Shown: in pieces, positions 27,373-36,789 of the stretch
How the letters are laid out: each line of letters begins with the position of its first letter
How positions within the stretch are numbered: the stretch's first letter is position 1
Assembly: GCA_964636865.1 (NCBI GenBank)
Contig: CAZWVJ010000010.1
Coordinates: 1-63,666 of the forward strand
Length of the DNA: 63,666 nucleotides
Source of the DNA: B1SED10-75 sp964636865
GTDB taxonomy: Bacteria; Bacillota; Dethiobacteria; DTU022; PWGO01
Direction of reading: 5' to 3'
Notes under the pieces: model-generated
The model's input: only the letters and a program-made list of their open reading frames with translations
Database searches by the model: none
Told to the model about the DNA's origin: nothing
Position numbers and translations under genes: made by a program

Positions 27373-28215
27373 TTAAACTTTTTCTGCTTCTTTTGCTTTG
27401 CCACTATGACGAGCTTGTTCCCCTGATACCGGAAGAATGCAACCCGGCTTACATTTTTGGTTGCATTCACCGCATCCGTCACATTTCTCCATATCAATTA
27501 CGGGGAGGTTGTCTTCCATGTTTATAGCTTCCTGTGGGCATGCTTTAACACATGCACGGCAGGCATTACATCCCACAAAACATGCTTCTTTTACCGCCTT
27601 GCCCTTATCTCGGGAATTACAATAAACCAGGTGACCGGTATAATTATTTGGAATGAGACTTATAACCCCCCGGGGACAGCTTTCTTTACAAATACCACAC
27701 CCGGTACATTTTTCTTCATCTATTATGGGCAAGCCGTTATCACCCATAGTCACCGCCTCAAAGGGACAAACTTCTGCACAAGTGCCCAAGCCCAAACAAC
27801 CATATTTACAGGTTTTAAATCCCTCCCATAAATTATGGGCCAGACGGCAATCCATATCCCCGCCATAAATGAAACTTTCTGCCGCTTTTTCATTGTCCCC
27901 GCCACAGGCTACCACTGCCACTTTCGGCACGGTTTCATGCGACTCCACACCCAGAAGACTACAAATTTTTTCGGCCACTTCCTTGCCGCCGGGAATACAT
28001 GCAGTGGTTTCACATTCACCACTTACCACTTTTTCCGCAAAGCTGCTGCAACCGGCCAAGCCGCAGGCTCCACAATTTGCTCCGGGCAAAACTTCCTGCA
28101 CAGCTTCCACCCGTTCATCAACTTCAACGGCAAAAATTTTTGCCGCCACAGCTAACAACACCCCGAATAATATTCCCATTCCTCCCAGGGTAGCTACTGC
28201 ATAAACAAGATCCAC
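27373..28215 (-). CDS. rnfB: Rnf electron transport complex subunit B
   Basis: RnfB is the probable entry point for electrons from reduced ferredoxin. The 280-residue protein has an N-terminal membrane helix and a cluster motif GANCGACGLAGC...C. Ferredoxin-like sites include CKYGCLGLGTCAEVCP, CTGCGICKESCP, CFVGCNACRACVKACP and CDGCGECNQKC, giving at least five predicted [4Fe-4S] sites. It is the last rnf gene, followed after 97 bases by mrpE. Confidence 0.95.
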   Translation of the reverse strand: MDLVYAVATLGGMGILFGVLLAVAAKIFAVEVDERVEAVQEVLPGANCGACGLAGCSSFAEKVVSGECETTACIPGGKEVAEKICSLLGVESHETVPKVAVVACGGDNEKAAESFIYGGDMDCRLAHNLWEGFKTCKYGCLGLGTCAEVCPFEAVTMGDNGLPIIDEEKCTGCGICKESCPRGVISLIPNNYTGHLVYCNSRDKGKAVKEACFVGCNACRACVKACPQEAINMEDNLPVIDMEKCDGCGECNQKCKPGCILPVSGEQARHSGKAKEAEKV

Positions 28216-28251
28216 TCTACCTCACTCCTTATTTTCCATAAAATAATAATC

Positions 28252-28839
28252 TTAAAGAGCAATTACTCCTTCAAAGCCCATAAAAGCCAGGGAAAGAAGA
28301 CCGGCAGTTATCAGGGTTACTACCGAACCGCTTATCCCCTTAGGAAGATCCACCAACTCCATGCGTTCCCTGATACCTGCCATTAATATGAGGGCCAGCG
28401 CAAAACCAATGGCTGATGCAATGGCAAAGGCCAGGGAAGCCAAAAAAGTAAATTCCTCCGTTACTGCAAGAATGGCAGAACCCATAATCGCACAATTAGT
28501 GGTGATAAGGGGAAGGAATATACCCAACCCCTGGTAAAGCGCGGGGCTGAGTTTTCGCATCATTATTTCCACTAACTGGACCAGGGAAGCTATAACCAAA
28601 ATAAATGTTACTATCTGTAAATATAACAAATCAAAAGGCTGCAGTATATAGTTATATAATAACCAGGTAACCAGAATAGCCACGGTCATTACGAACAAAA
28701 CAGCCATACTCATGCCCACTGCAGTTTCCATTCGACGAGAAACTCCCAGGAATGGGCATATTCCCAAAAATTGATTTAAGACCAGGTTTTCCACAAATAT
28801 ATAAACAAATATTATTGCCATAATTGTTTCAAAACCCAT
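28252..28839 (-). CDS. rnfA: Rnf complex subunit A
   Basis: This 195-residue six-helix protein has the RnfA/NqrE hallmarks LNQFLGICPFLGVSRR and TTNCAIMGSAIL. The two cysteines belong to the half-membrane motifs that, with those of RnfE, ligate an intramembrane iron-sulfur cluster in Rnf/Nqr structures. It lies 35 bases after rnfE and 36 bases before rnfB. Confidence 0.95.
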   Translation of the reverse strand: MGFETIMAIIFVYIFVENLVLNQFLGICPFLGVSRRMETAVGMSMAVLFVMTVAILVTWLLYNYILQPFDLLYLQIVTFILVIASLVQLVEIMMRKLSPALYQGLGIFLPLITTNCAIMGSAILAVTEEFTFLASLAFAIASAIGFALALILMAGIRERMELVDLPKGISGSVVTLITAGLLSLAFMGFEGVIAL

Positions 28840-28874
28840 TTAATTTTCCCCCCAACATTACTAAAATAGATTTT

Positions 28875-29477
28875 TTATTCTATGCCCAACCTGCGAAACA
28901 CAAGATTTACAAGATATAGAAGTATACCTAAAGCTAAAAAAGCTCCCGGGGGCAAAGCCATCACTCCCATGGGATCAAAAGCCGCTCCCGTAATGTTAAT
29001 ATCAAACAGCGTTCCATGTCCAAGAATTTCCCGAAATGATGCCAGCAACACCAAAGCCAGGGTAAAACCAATACCAACACCTACTCCATCAACTAAAGAG
29101 CGAGAAATTGGTTTTTTCCCGGCAAATGCTTCCGCTCTTCCGAGAATCATGCAGTTTACCACGATCAATGGCACAAATATGCCAAGTTGATCATGCAGGT
29201 CAGGCTGAAAAGCTGCCAACAGCATATCCACCAGAGTTACAAAAGATGCAATAATTACTATATAAATGGGTATCCTGATTGTTTTAGGAATAACGTTACG
29301 GAAGGCAGAAACAACTACATTAGAGCATATAAGCACCATGGTAGCTGCTACTCCCATTCCCAAGCCATTCATGGCAAATCCGGTTACTCCCAATACCGGG
29401 CACATACCCAGTAGCAAGCGGAATACCGGGTTCTCTTTTAAAATACCTCTTCCCAGGTCTTGAAGATAAACACTCAT
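28875..29477 (-). CDS. rnfE: Rnf complex subunit E
   Basis: This 200-residue six-helix protein is related to RnfA/NqrD, with LGMCPVLGVTGFAMNG and VVNCMILGRAEAFA containing the paired cluster cysteines. Its ATG overlaps the rnfD stop by 4 bases, which leaves no room for rnfG at its usual place. Confidence 0.94.
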   Translation of the reverse strand: MSVYLQDLGRGILKENPVFRLLLGMCPVLGVTGFAMNGLGMGVAATMVLICSNVVVSAFRNVIPKTIRIPIYIVIIASFVTLVDMLLAAFQPDLHDQLGIFVPLIVVNCMILGRAEAFAGKKPISRSLVDGVGVGIGFTLALVLLASFREILGHGTLFDINITGAAFDPMGVMALPPGAFLALGILLYLVNLVFRRLGIE

Positions 29478-30430
29478 TTCTTCACCTCCCCGAATTTTCT
29501 AGGCAAAGTATATCTATCAATGATGGGAGTTACTGCATTCATGAGCAATATAGCGAACATGACTCCCTCGGGATAATTGCCCCAAAGACGAATTAACATG
29601 GTAAATAAGCCGCACCCTACACCAAAAATCACTTTCCCCAGGCCGGTTGTCGGCGAAGTAACCATATCGGTAGCCATAAACAAGGCACCTAACATAACGC
29701 CACCGGCCAGAATGTGAAAAACACCGGTAAGGAGGGCATTCTCATATATAGCCCCTCCAAATAATAAACCAAATATAAAAACCGTGCCGAGATAACATCC
29801 GGGGATACGCCAATCAATATGACCCTTGTAGAAAAGCCAAAAGCCACCGATAAGTAAGGCTAACGCAGAAGTTTCACCCAGCGCGCCCCCTATGTTTCCG
29901 ATAAAAAGATCCATCAATGCTACATCCGTTAATTCCGCCCCTTCCATTCCCAGGGGCGTAGCTGAAGTAACTACATCAGCAGAAAAATCAAAAGGCCTGG
30001 GAATAGGAAATATGTCACCGGCAAGATGGGTAGCCCAGGAAACAACCAGAACCGCTCTTCCCACCAGGGCAGGATTAAAAATATTTTGCCCGACACCGCC
30101 AAACATTTGTTTACCTATAATAATCGCTACCACAGAACCCACTGCGGCCAACCACCAGGGAACAGTAGCTGGTAGAGTCATAGCCAACAATAAACCCGTT
30201 ACGGCAGCGCTTCCATCACTAAAAATATCTTTTTTGCGCAAAACTACCGCTTCTGTAACCATAGCCGCCACCATGGCTACTACCATGAGTATCAAAGCCC
30301 GATACCCGAACAAAAGCACGGAAACCACGGCAACGGGGAAAAGGGCAATTAAAACATCTACCATGATGCTTCTTATGGTTTCCGGCGTCCTTATGTGAGG
30401 CGAAGTGGTAATTACCAGTTTATTCTCCAT
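29474..30430 (-). CDS. rnfD: Rnf complex subunit D
   Basis: This 318-residue polytopic protein is homologous to NqrB and carries covalent FMN on the outer face. The motif DVVTSATPL at ~152-160 corresponds to the flavin attachment region; Thr158 is the inferred acceptor. Other conserved segments are GKQMFGGVGQNIFNPALVGRA (shown in part) and NAVTPIIDRYT. It lies 51 bases after rnfC and overlaps rnfE. Confidence 0.94.
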   Translation of the reverse strand: MENKLVITTSPHIRTPETIRSIMVDVLIALFPVAVVSVLLFGYRALILMVVAMVAAMVTEAVVLRKKDIFSDGSAAVTGLLLAMTLPATVPWWLAAVGSVVAIIIGKQMFGGVGQNIFNPALVGRAVLVVSWATHLAGDIFPIPRPFDFSADVVTSATPLGMEGAELTDVALMDLFIGNIGGALGETSALALLIGGFWLFYKGHIDWRIPGCYLGTVFIFGLLFGGAIYENALLTGVFHILAGGVMLGALFMATDMVTSPTTGLGKVIFGVGCGLFTMLIRLWGNYPEGVMFAILLMNAVTPIIDRYTLPRKFGEVKK

Positions 30431-30481
30431 TGCTCTTCTCTCTCCTATTCTTTAAATATTGTTAGATGTATTACAAGTATA

Positions 30482-31810
30482 CTAACCCTGCTTTTTCTGC
30501 CGGGCTACAATTTCTGCCTTGGCTGCTTTGATCCACTGCACTAAAGGACGAGAAGCAGGACACACATACGTGCAGCATCCACATTCTATGCAATCCAGTG
30601 CATGGTACTTTTCTGCTTCATTAAATGCCCGCTTTTCACCCATAATGCCCAAAAAATTGGGCATTATATTAACGGGGCAAGCTTCAACACACCGGGCACA
30701 TCTGATGCAAGGTCCCGCCTCCGGAAGCTGAACTTCCTCATCAGTCAAAATCAAAATACCGGAAGTTCCTTTCACAACGGGAACATTTGAACCGGGCTGC
30801 GCTATGCCCATCATAGGGCCGCCGGCTATTACTTTTTGGGCATTATTGTTAAATCCCCCACATTGCTCTATAATTTCCTCAAAAGTAGTGCCTATTCTAA
30901 CTTTTATGTTAGTTGGTTTGCTTACGCCGCTCCCCGTGACCGTTATAATTCTTTCTGTAAACGGCAAACCTTCTTGAATAGCCCGGGCAACAGCGGCACT
31001 TGTTCCCACATTTTGATTAACCACACCTACATCAAGAGGAAGCCCTCCTGAAGGCACCTGTCTGCCAGTAATGACCTCAATAAGCATTTTTTCCGCTCCC
31101 TGGGGATATTTGGTAGGAAGCGGAAAAACACTCAAATTCTTTTCTGTTTTGATTGCTTCCTGCATAATTTTAATGGCATCCGGCTTATTCTTTTCAATGC
31201 CAATAATGCCTACGGGAGCATTCAAAGCTTTCATAATTGCTTTAAGTCCGAAAATAACCTTTTGCGGTTCTTCCAGCATAACCCGGTGGTCTGCTGTTAA
31301 GTAAGGTTCACATTCAGCTCCGTTAAGTATAACCGTATCAATAGTTTTGCCTTCCGGAGGAGAAAGTTTAACATGAGTAGGAAAAGCAGCTCCCCCCATG
31401 CCTACTATTCCTGCTTCCCGAATCAAGGATATAATTTCTTTGCCGGTTAGCTCTTCCAATGACTTTTTGGGAGGGGCAACACTATCGGCTATTGCATCCG
31501 AGCCGTCAGATTCAATAACCATTGACTTAACTTTTGCCCCGGTAGGAGCATAACGCATATCAATGGAAGCTATCTTTCCAGAAATGCTGGCATGGATGGG
31601 AGCAGAAACAAAACCCTCACTGTCTGCAATTTTTTGACCTACTTTGACTTCCTCTCCTACTTCCAACAGAGAGTCGCAGGGAGCTCCGATATGCTGCTGT
31701 AGAGGTATTATCACTTGTGACGGTAAATCAGCAACAACTGTCGAAATTTCTGCCGTCATCTCTTTGTGGTAAGACGGGTGAATTCCACCTTTAAATGATT
31801 TCGCACTCAT
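30482..31810 (-). CDS. rnfC: Rnf complex subunit C
   Basis: RnfC is the NAD(H)-binding, FMN- and iron-sulfur-containing peripheral subunit. The 442-residue protein begins FKGGIHPSYHKEMT and has the nucleotide/FMN-binding core (REAGIVGMGGAAFPTHVKL, LNGAECEPYLTADHR). Two [4Fe-4S] motifs are CIRCARCVEACP and CIECGCCTYVCP. It is the first gene of the rnf-mrp array. The 271 bases upstream (31811-32081) include the terminator of the lipoprotein gene; no convincing rnfC promoter was identified by eye. Confidence 0.95.
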   Translation of the reverse strand: MSAKSFKGGIHPSYHKEMTAEISTVVADLPSQVIIPLQQHIGAPCDSLLEVGEEVKVGQKIADSEGFVSAPIHASISGKIASIDMRYAPTGAKVKSMVIESDGSDAIADSVAPPKKSLEELTGKEIISLIREAGIVGMGGAAFPTHVKLSPPEGKTIDTVILNGAECEPYLTADHRVMLEEPQKVIFGLKAIMKALNAPVGIIGIEKNKPDAIKIMQEAIKTEKNLSVFPLPTKYPQGAEKMLIEVITGRQVPSGGLPLDVGVVNQNVGTSAAVARAIQEGLPFTERIITVTGSGVSKPTNIKVRIGTTFEEIIEQCGGFNNNAQKVIAGGPMMGIAQPGSNVPVVKGTSGILILTDEEVQLPEAGPCIRCARCVEACPVNIMPNFLGIMGEKRAFNEAEKYHALDCIECGCCTYVCPASRPLVQWIKAAKAEIVARQKKQG

Positions 31811-32010
31811 CTATTACTTCACTCCTTGCCCATAATTTTGCAAAATCAACCACTTCAATTAATTACCTGCAAAGTTAAATTGAAAAATTTTTCTCTTAAA
31901 CATTGTGATTTCTTCGTCATAAAAAAACAAAAACCTTCTACAATCTTATTTTAGCAATATATTTACTGTTACAAATATTCCGTAAATATAGCAAATTTCC
32001 CCCAATATAT

Positions 32011-32046
32011 AAAAAATAGGATGGAGTTAAGGATAACTCCACCCTA
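32011..32046 (-). terminator. Rho-independent terminator after the acidic lipoprotein gene
   Basis: The stem is TAGG plus TGGAGTTA (32017-32029) pairing with TAACTCCA plus CCTA (32034-32046), with one internal mismatch and a 4-base loop. On the minus strand it is followed by TTTTTT (32016-32011). It lies 35 bases past the stop at 32082 and separates this gene from rnfC. Confidence 0.85.
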
Positions 32047-32081
32047 ATCTAAAAATTAATCAGTTTCATCTAGACAACTAT

Positions 32082-32288
32082 TTATTCCATCTCTAGATCA
32101 AAGTCTTCTTCAATAGGCTCTTCTTCGATTTCGGGCTCCTCTTCAATAGGTTCCTCTTCTACCGGCTCTTCCATGGGATCATCCATAGGATCCATGGGAT
32201 CTTCTTCCATCTCGCACCCTACAGCAGCCAGGGAGAACATCATCATTACTGCTACCAGCAAGAGCCCCCATTTTCTTAATACTTTCAT
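32082..32288 (-). CDS. Small hyperacidic lipoprotein
   Basis: This 68-residue protein has a type II signal sequence whose lipobox LAAVGC ends at Cys25. The mature 44 residues contain almost only Glu, Asp, Pro, Met and a few aliphatics in a repeated pattern (EEPVEEEPIEEEPEIEEEP) and no Lys or Arg. AGGAGG precedes the ATG. It has its own promoter and a strong terminator, arguing that it is a real monocistronic gene. No family is recognised. Possible roles are cation binding or surface charge at the membrane; both are speculation. Confidence 0.72.
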   Translation of the reverse strand: MKVLRKWGLLLVAVMMMFSLAAVGCEMEEDPMDPMDDPMEEPVEEEPIEEEPEIEEEPIEEDFDLEME

Positions 32289-32343
32289 ATTGAGCTTTCC
32301 TCCTTTCTTCCCAATAATAAGTGTTATTAACTTATTACTTGCT

Positions 32344-32373
32344 AATATATACGATAAGAGAATCCATTGTCAA
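32344..32373 (-). promoter_or_regulatory. Promoter of the acidic lipoprotein gene
   Basis: Minus-strand TTGACA (32373-32368) is followed after 18 bases by TATATT (32349-32344), or after 17 by ATATAT. It lies ~55 bases before the ATG at 32288. Confidence 0.6.
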
Positions 32374-32423
32374 TTAATTATACGTGCTTATTGCAATTAA
32401 ATAATTTTAAAAATAATATTATA

Positions 32424-33797
32424 TTACGTTAAAAATTGCCGGGCTTCACTTACGGTGTAAAAGGAGCCGGTTACCAGCATCAGATCATCTGCAGTGGCCA
32501 TGTCGAGAGCTTTCATTAGAGCACTTTTAATATCCGGTTCCGCGTAAATAACCGAATCGCTCAATTCCGAAGCCAATTCTTTTAAATGCTGAGGAGAGGC
32601 TGCACGGGGAAGATCCGGGCGTGTAACAATGAGGACGTCGGCTCCGGGGACAATGTTTTGCATTATTTCCCGGATATTTTTATCTTGCATAATACCCAGT
32701 ACCAATATAAGATTCCCATATGAAAAAAATTCCTGCAGCGCTTGGCTAAGCTCTTTAATCGCAGCCGGATTATGAGCTCCGTCTAAAACCACCAGCGGTT
32801 TTTCTCGCAAAACCTCTAAGCGACCCGGCCAGGTAAAATTTTGCCATGCTTTTTGCAAAACATTTTTGTCACAGTATAATCCCATACTTTGTTCTACATG
32901 TTCCAGAGCAGCCAGTGATACGGCAGCATTCTGCACCTGATATCTCCCTTTCAAGGGAAGGAAAAGATCATCCCATTCTTTATTTAATCCCCGGTAACTA
33001 AATACCTGCCCTCCCGAGACCTTTTTTCTATGGTCATAATTAATGAGTGAAATATTGTCGGTCGCCCTTCCTTTGCTTTCTTGAAGTAAAAAACGGCGGT
33101 GGTTTTTCTGTTCCTCCTTCTTTTCATTGACCACACAATAAGCCAAAGCATTCTTTTGGGTAGCAGCCCGGAAAAGTACTTCTCTAACTGCATAATCTTC
33201 GGCAGCCGTTATCAGCGGCACCCCTTCTTTAATGATCCCGGCTTTCTCACCGGCTACTTCTTCAACAGAATTACCCAAAACTGAAGTATGATCCATGCTT
33301 ACATTTGTTATTACCGAAACAAGAGGGGAAACAATATTTGTGGCATCGAGACGGCCTCCCAGGCCAACTTCTAAAACCACCAGGTCAGGTTTTTTAGCCG
33401 CGTAATACTCCATGGCCAAAGCAGTAACCACTTCAAATTCCGTGGGATGCCCCAGAGAAGACACCTCAGCTATTTCTTCCACCAAAGGACGAATTTTTTG
33501 CACATGCTCTACAAGATCAACCGGGGATATATCTTCACCATTTATAGAAATGCGGTTATTAAAGTTTTCCAGGTATGGAGAAGTATAAAGGCCTACTCTG
33601 CAACCATAAGCCCTCAAGGCCGCTTCCAACAAAGCTGCGGTGGTGCCTTTACCATTAGTGCCCCCGATATGCACAAAATTCAATCGAAGGTGCGGATTGC
33701 CCAGGCGCTCCATAAGCGCATTCATCCGCTCCAAGCCGGGATTAACCCCAAAACGGCCTATACTGTGAATCCAAGCAACAGCTTCATCAAAGGTCAC
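32424..33797 (-). CDS. folC: Folylpolyglutamate/dihydrofolate synthase
   Basis: FolC ligates glutamate to folates. The 457-residue Mur-ligase-family protein has the P-loop HIGGTNGKGTTAAL, the motif TSPYLENFNNRISING, VGLGGRLDATNI and the C-terminal LDGAHNPAA. GTG at 33797 follows AGGAGG by about 7 bases. It lies 14 bases after valS, the common valS-folC pair of Firmicutes. Confidence 0.94.
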   Translation of the reverse strand: MTFDEAVAWIHSIGRFGVNPGLERMNALMERLGNPHLRLNFVHIGGTNGKGTTAALLEAALRAYGCRVGLYTSPYLENFNNRISINGEDISPVDLVEHVQKIRPLVEEIAEVSSLGHPTEFEVVTALAMEYYAAKKPDLVVLEVGLGGRLDATNIVSPLVSVITNVSMDHTSVLGNSVEEVAGEKAGIIKEGVPLITAAEDYAVREVLFRAATQKNALAYCVVNEKKEEQKNHRRFLLQESKGRATDNISLINYDHRKKVSGGQVFSYRGLNKEWDDLFLPLKGRYQVQNAAVSLAALEHVEQSMGLYCDKNVLQKAWQNFTWPGRLEVLREKPLVVLDGAHNPAAIKELSQALQEFFSYGNLILVLGIMQDKNIREIMQNIVPGADVLIVTRPDLPRAASPQHLKELASELSDSVIYAEPDIKSALMKALDMATADDLMLVTGSFYTVSEARQFLT

Positions 33798-33811
33798 CCA
33801 TTATCCTCCTG

Positions 33812-36502
33812 CTAAAGCATTTTCTCCAGTTCCTGCAAACGCTCTTTCAATTTTTCATACTTGCCCAACGCTTCTTCATACTGCCCCTTAACTTTGGAAA
33901 TTACTTCCTGGGGAGCTTTCTCCAGGAAATCCTGGTTATCCAGCTTGTTTTTATTTTTTTGCAGTTCCTGATCTGCGGTGGTCATTTCTTTTTTTAATCT
34001 TTCTATTTCTTCCTCTAAATTAATAACTTCCGCCAGGGGTAAATATATTTCCACTTCTTCCCCTATAATCGCAGTTAATGCCTGAGTTGGCTTGGTCGCT
34101 TCGGGATCAACAGTAAGCTCGGAAACAGCCCCCTGCGATCTTATACGCGGCAATTCTTCCCTTAAAGTATGCTCCACCCGGTAATGGGGCCTCAAAATAA
34201 CCGGCGCCTTTTGAGAAGGAGGTAAATTCACCTGGCTGCGCAAGTTGCGAATACCATGGATGACTTGCTGAATCAATTCCATTTCTGCCGCTTCCCCGGC
34301 AAATTCCAGTTCAGTAAGGTATTCGGGCCAAACAGCGGCGGCCAAAGTTTCTTCATCCTTCCGCCCCTCTAAAGGCAGATACTGCCATATTTCTTCGGTA
34401 ATAAACGGCATAAATGGGTGTAAAAGACGTAGTGTTCCATCAAGTACATAAACCAGGAGGTCCAGTGTAAGTTGGAGCTTCTCGGCTTCACTGCTCGCTT
34501 CCGTTTCATCTTTATATATGTGCAGTTTGCTAAACTCTACATACCAATCGCAATAGTCATGCCAGAGAAACTCGTAAATTTTACGGGCAGCTTCCCCGAG
34601 TTCAAAATTATTCAGTTCGGAAGTAACCTCTTTGACTGTCCGGTTGAACTTATGCAATATCCACTTGTCTACCCGCTCTAATTCTTCATAATTTGTAGCA
34701 GGATTAATATTTCCATAACTTTTTTCTTCTTTTAAATTCATGAGCACAAAACGGGAAACATTCCATATTTTATTGGCAAAATTACGGCTGGCTTCCACGC
34801 TTTCTTGGCGAAAACGCTGGTCATTGCCAGGCGCTTGGCCTGTAATAAGGGTAAATCGTAGGGTATCGGCGCCGTATTGATCTATAACATCAATGGGGTC
34901 AATCCCGTTTCCCAAAGATTTGCTCATTTTGCGCCCTAGTGCATCCCTCACCAATCCATGGATATAAACTGTGTAAAAAGGGACTTCTTGCATAAATTCC
35001 AGCGACATCACAATCATTCGAGCTACCCAAAAATAGATAATATCATAGCCGGTTACCAGGACATCCGTAGGGAAATAACTGTGGAGATCCGCAGTTTTAT
35101 CGGGCCACCCCATAGTAGAAAAAGGCCATAACGCCGAGCTAAACCAGGTATCCAAAACATCAGGATCCTGAGTGAGCTCGCCAACACCACAGTGGGGGCA
35201 TACCGATGGTTCGTGATAATCAACAATGGTTTCGCCGCATGCACAATACCAGGCCGGAATACGATGCCCCCACCAAATTTGGCGGGAAATGCACCAATCC
35301 TTTATATTATCCATCCATTGGAGATAAACATTGGCAAAACGTTCGGGAACAAACCTTATATTTCCTCCCCGAACAGCAGCGGAAGCAGGGATAGCCAGAG
35401 GTTTCATTCTCACAAACCACTGCCGGGAAACAATTGGTTCTACTACGGTACTGCAACGTTGACAACGACCGGGTGCATGGGAATATTCTTCAATTTTTTC
35501 TATCAGTCCCCGAGCTTGTAAGTCTTTCACCACTACGCGCCTGCACTCCCAGCGGTCAAAGCCTTCGTATGAACCGGCAGAAGATGTCATAAATGCATCG
35601 TCTCCAACTACTTGTATTACCTCCAGGTTATGGCGACAGCCAATCTCCCAGTCATTGGGATCATGGCCGGGAGTAACCTTCACCGCCCCGGTGCCAAAAG
35701 AAGGATCTACATACTCATCAGCAATAATAGGTATTTCGCGCTCCATTAAAGGAAGGGTAATTTTTTCCCCGATAAGATGCCGATAGCGACTATCCTCCGG
35801 GTGCACAGCTACAGCTGTATCACCCAGCATGGTTTCCGGTCGCGTGGTAGCCACTATTAAGGAATCTTCTTTACCTGCTACCGGGTAGCTAATATAAGTA
35901 AGGGTAGAATTTTCTTCTGCGTGCTCAACTTCAATATCCGAAAGGGCTGTATGGCAGCTGGGGCACCAATTAATCATATAATCACCCCGGTAAATCAACC
36001 CCTTCCGGTAAAGAGAAACAAAAACTTCTCTCACAGCCCGTGAACATCCTTCGTCCAGCGTAAATCTTTCCCGGGACCAATCACATGACACCCCTAATTT
36101 CTGTAATTGCTCTGTTATACGGTAGTGATATCTCTCTTTCCATTCCCAGGCTTTTTCTAAAAATGCTTCCCTTCCCAAAGTATGTTTATCTATGCCTTCT
36201 TCTCTTATATGGTCTTCCACTTTAATTTGAGTAGCTATACCGGCATGGTCGGTGCCCGGTAACCAAAGCGTATCCCTCTGCTGCATTCTTTTCCAGCGGA
36301 TAATAACATCCTGCAAAGTATTATCAAGGGCATGCCCCATGTGAAGGGTTCCGGTTACATTGGGGGGAGGAATCACTATAGAAAAACTTTCATGGGGCTC
36401 TGAATTAACGGCGCGAAAACAATCCTTTTCCAGCCAAAGCGAATATACTTTACCCTCTACTTCCCGGGGATTGTAAACCGGGTCTAACTTATTATTTTCC
36501 AT
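33812..36502 (-). CDS. valS: Valyl-tRNA synthetase
   Basis: This class I synthetase of 896 residues has the HIGH motif in PPPNVTGTLHMGHALDNT, an editing CP1 domain (TTRPETMLGDTAVAVHPED), a zinc-binding-like CQRCSTVVEPIVSRQWF region, the KMSKS motif (GRKMSKSLGNG) and a C-terminal tRNA-binding coiled coil (~835-896). Length is normal. AGAGGTGAT precedes the ATG. No T-box leader was found in the upstream region 36503-36760, although T-boxes often control valS in this phylum. Confidence 0.97.
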   Translation of the reverse strand: MENNKLDPVYNPREVEGKVYSLWLEKDCFRAVNSEPHESFSIVIPPPNVTGTLHMGHALDNTLQDVIIRWKRMQQRDTLWLPGTDHAGIATQIKVEDHIREEGIDKHTLGREAFLEKAWEWKERYHYRITEQLQKLGVSCDWSRERFTLDEGCSRAVREVFVSLYRKGLIYRGDYMINWCPSCHTALSDIEVEHAEENSTLTYISYPVAGKEDSLIVATTRPETMLGDTAVAVHPEDSRYRHLIGEKITLPLMEREIPIIADEYVDPSFGTGAVKVTPGHDPNDWEIGCRHNLEVIQVVGDDAFMTSSAGSYEGFDRWECRRVVVKDLQARGLIEKIEEYSHAPGRCQRCSTVVEPIVSRQWFVRMKPLAIPASAAVRGGNIRFVPERFANVYLQWMDNIKDWCISRQIWWGHRIPAWYCACGETIVDYHEPSVCPHCGVGELTQDPDVLDTWFSSALWPFSTMGWPDKTADLHSYFPTDVLVTGYDIIYFWVARMIVMSLEFMQEVPFYTVYIHGLVRDALGRKMSKSLGNGIDPIDVIDQYGADTLRFTLITGQAPGNDQRFRQESVEASRNFANKIWNVSRFVLMNLKEEKSYGNINPATNYEELERVDKWILHKFNRTVKEVTSELNNFELGEAARKIYEFLWHDYCDWYVEFSKLHIYKDETEASSEAEKLQLTLDLLVYVLDGTLRLLHPFMPFITEEIWQYLPLEGRKDEETLAAAVWPEYLTELEFAGEAAEMELIQQVIHGIRNLRSQVNLPPSQKAPVILRPHYRVEHTLREELPRIRSQGAVSELTVDPEATKPTQALTAIIGEEVEIYLPLAEVINLEEEIERLKKEMTTADQELQKNKNKLDNQDFLEKAPQEVISKVKGQYEEALGKYEKLKERLQELEKML

Positions 36503-36760
36503 CTTGTTTTATCACCTCTTTAAAACTCCATCTCTCTGATTATAGGTTTTAAAAATACATTTCAAAATACGTGAAAACATTTCCTCGGCCAAATACTACA
36601 ATTTGCCCCGTAGAAACCTACTATCCTGTCCACTCTACTACTTTAACATGTAAAAAATAAAGGGTAATTTACTTCGTGACTAAAATATTATTATTTAGCA
36701 GCGTAAAAGTCAACTTTCTTATAATACACAAAACTATTAACAAAAATATTTTTAATCTTG

Positions 36761-36789
36761 TTGACACCTTAAGTATATTATTATAATAT
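36761..36789 (+). promoter_or_regulatory. Promoter for the two plus-strand membrane-protein genes
   Basis: A perfect TTGACA (36761-36766) is followed after 15 bases by TATAAT (36782-36787), or after 17 by TAATAT (36784-36789). The next gene starts at 36920, leaving a ~120-base leader. The rest of the 417-base gap 36503-36919 is AT-rich, presumably includes the valS promoter, and shows no other clear signal. Confidence 0.6.

Noticed and set aside
26784..27497. MrpE with a 74-residue N-terminal extension overlapping rnfB.
   Set aside because: The extension is basic, non-conserved and antisense-free overlap with rnfB coding; ATG 27275 has a strong ribosome site and gives the usual MrpE length.
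36503..36760. T-box riboswitch before valS.
   Set aside because: No AGGGTGGNACCGCG-type T-box sequence or specifier stem was found, though the region was inspected for it.
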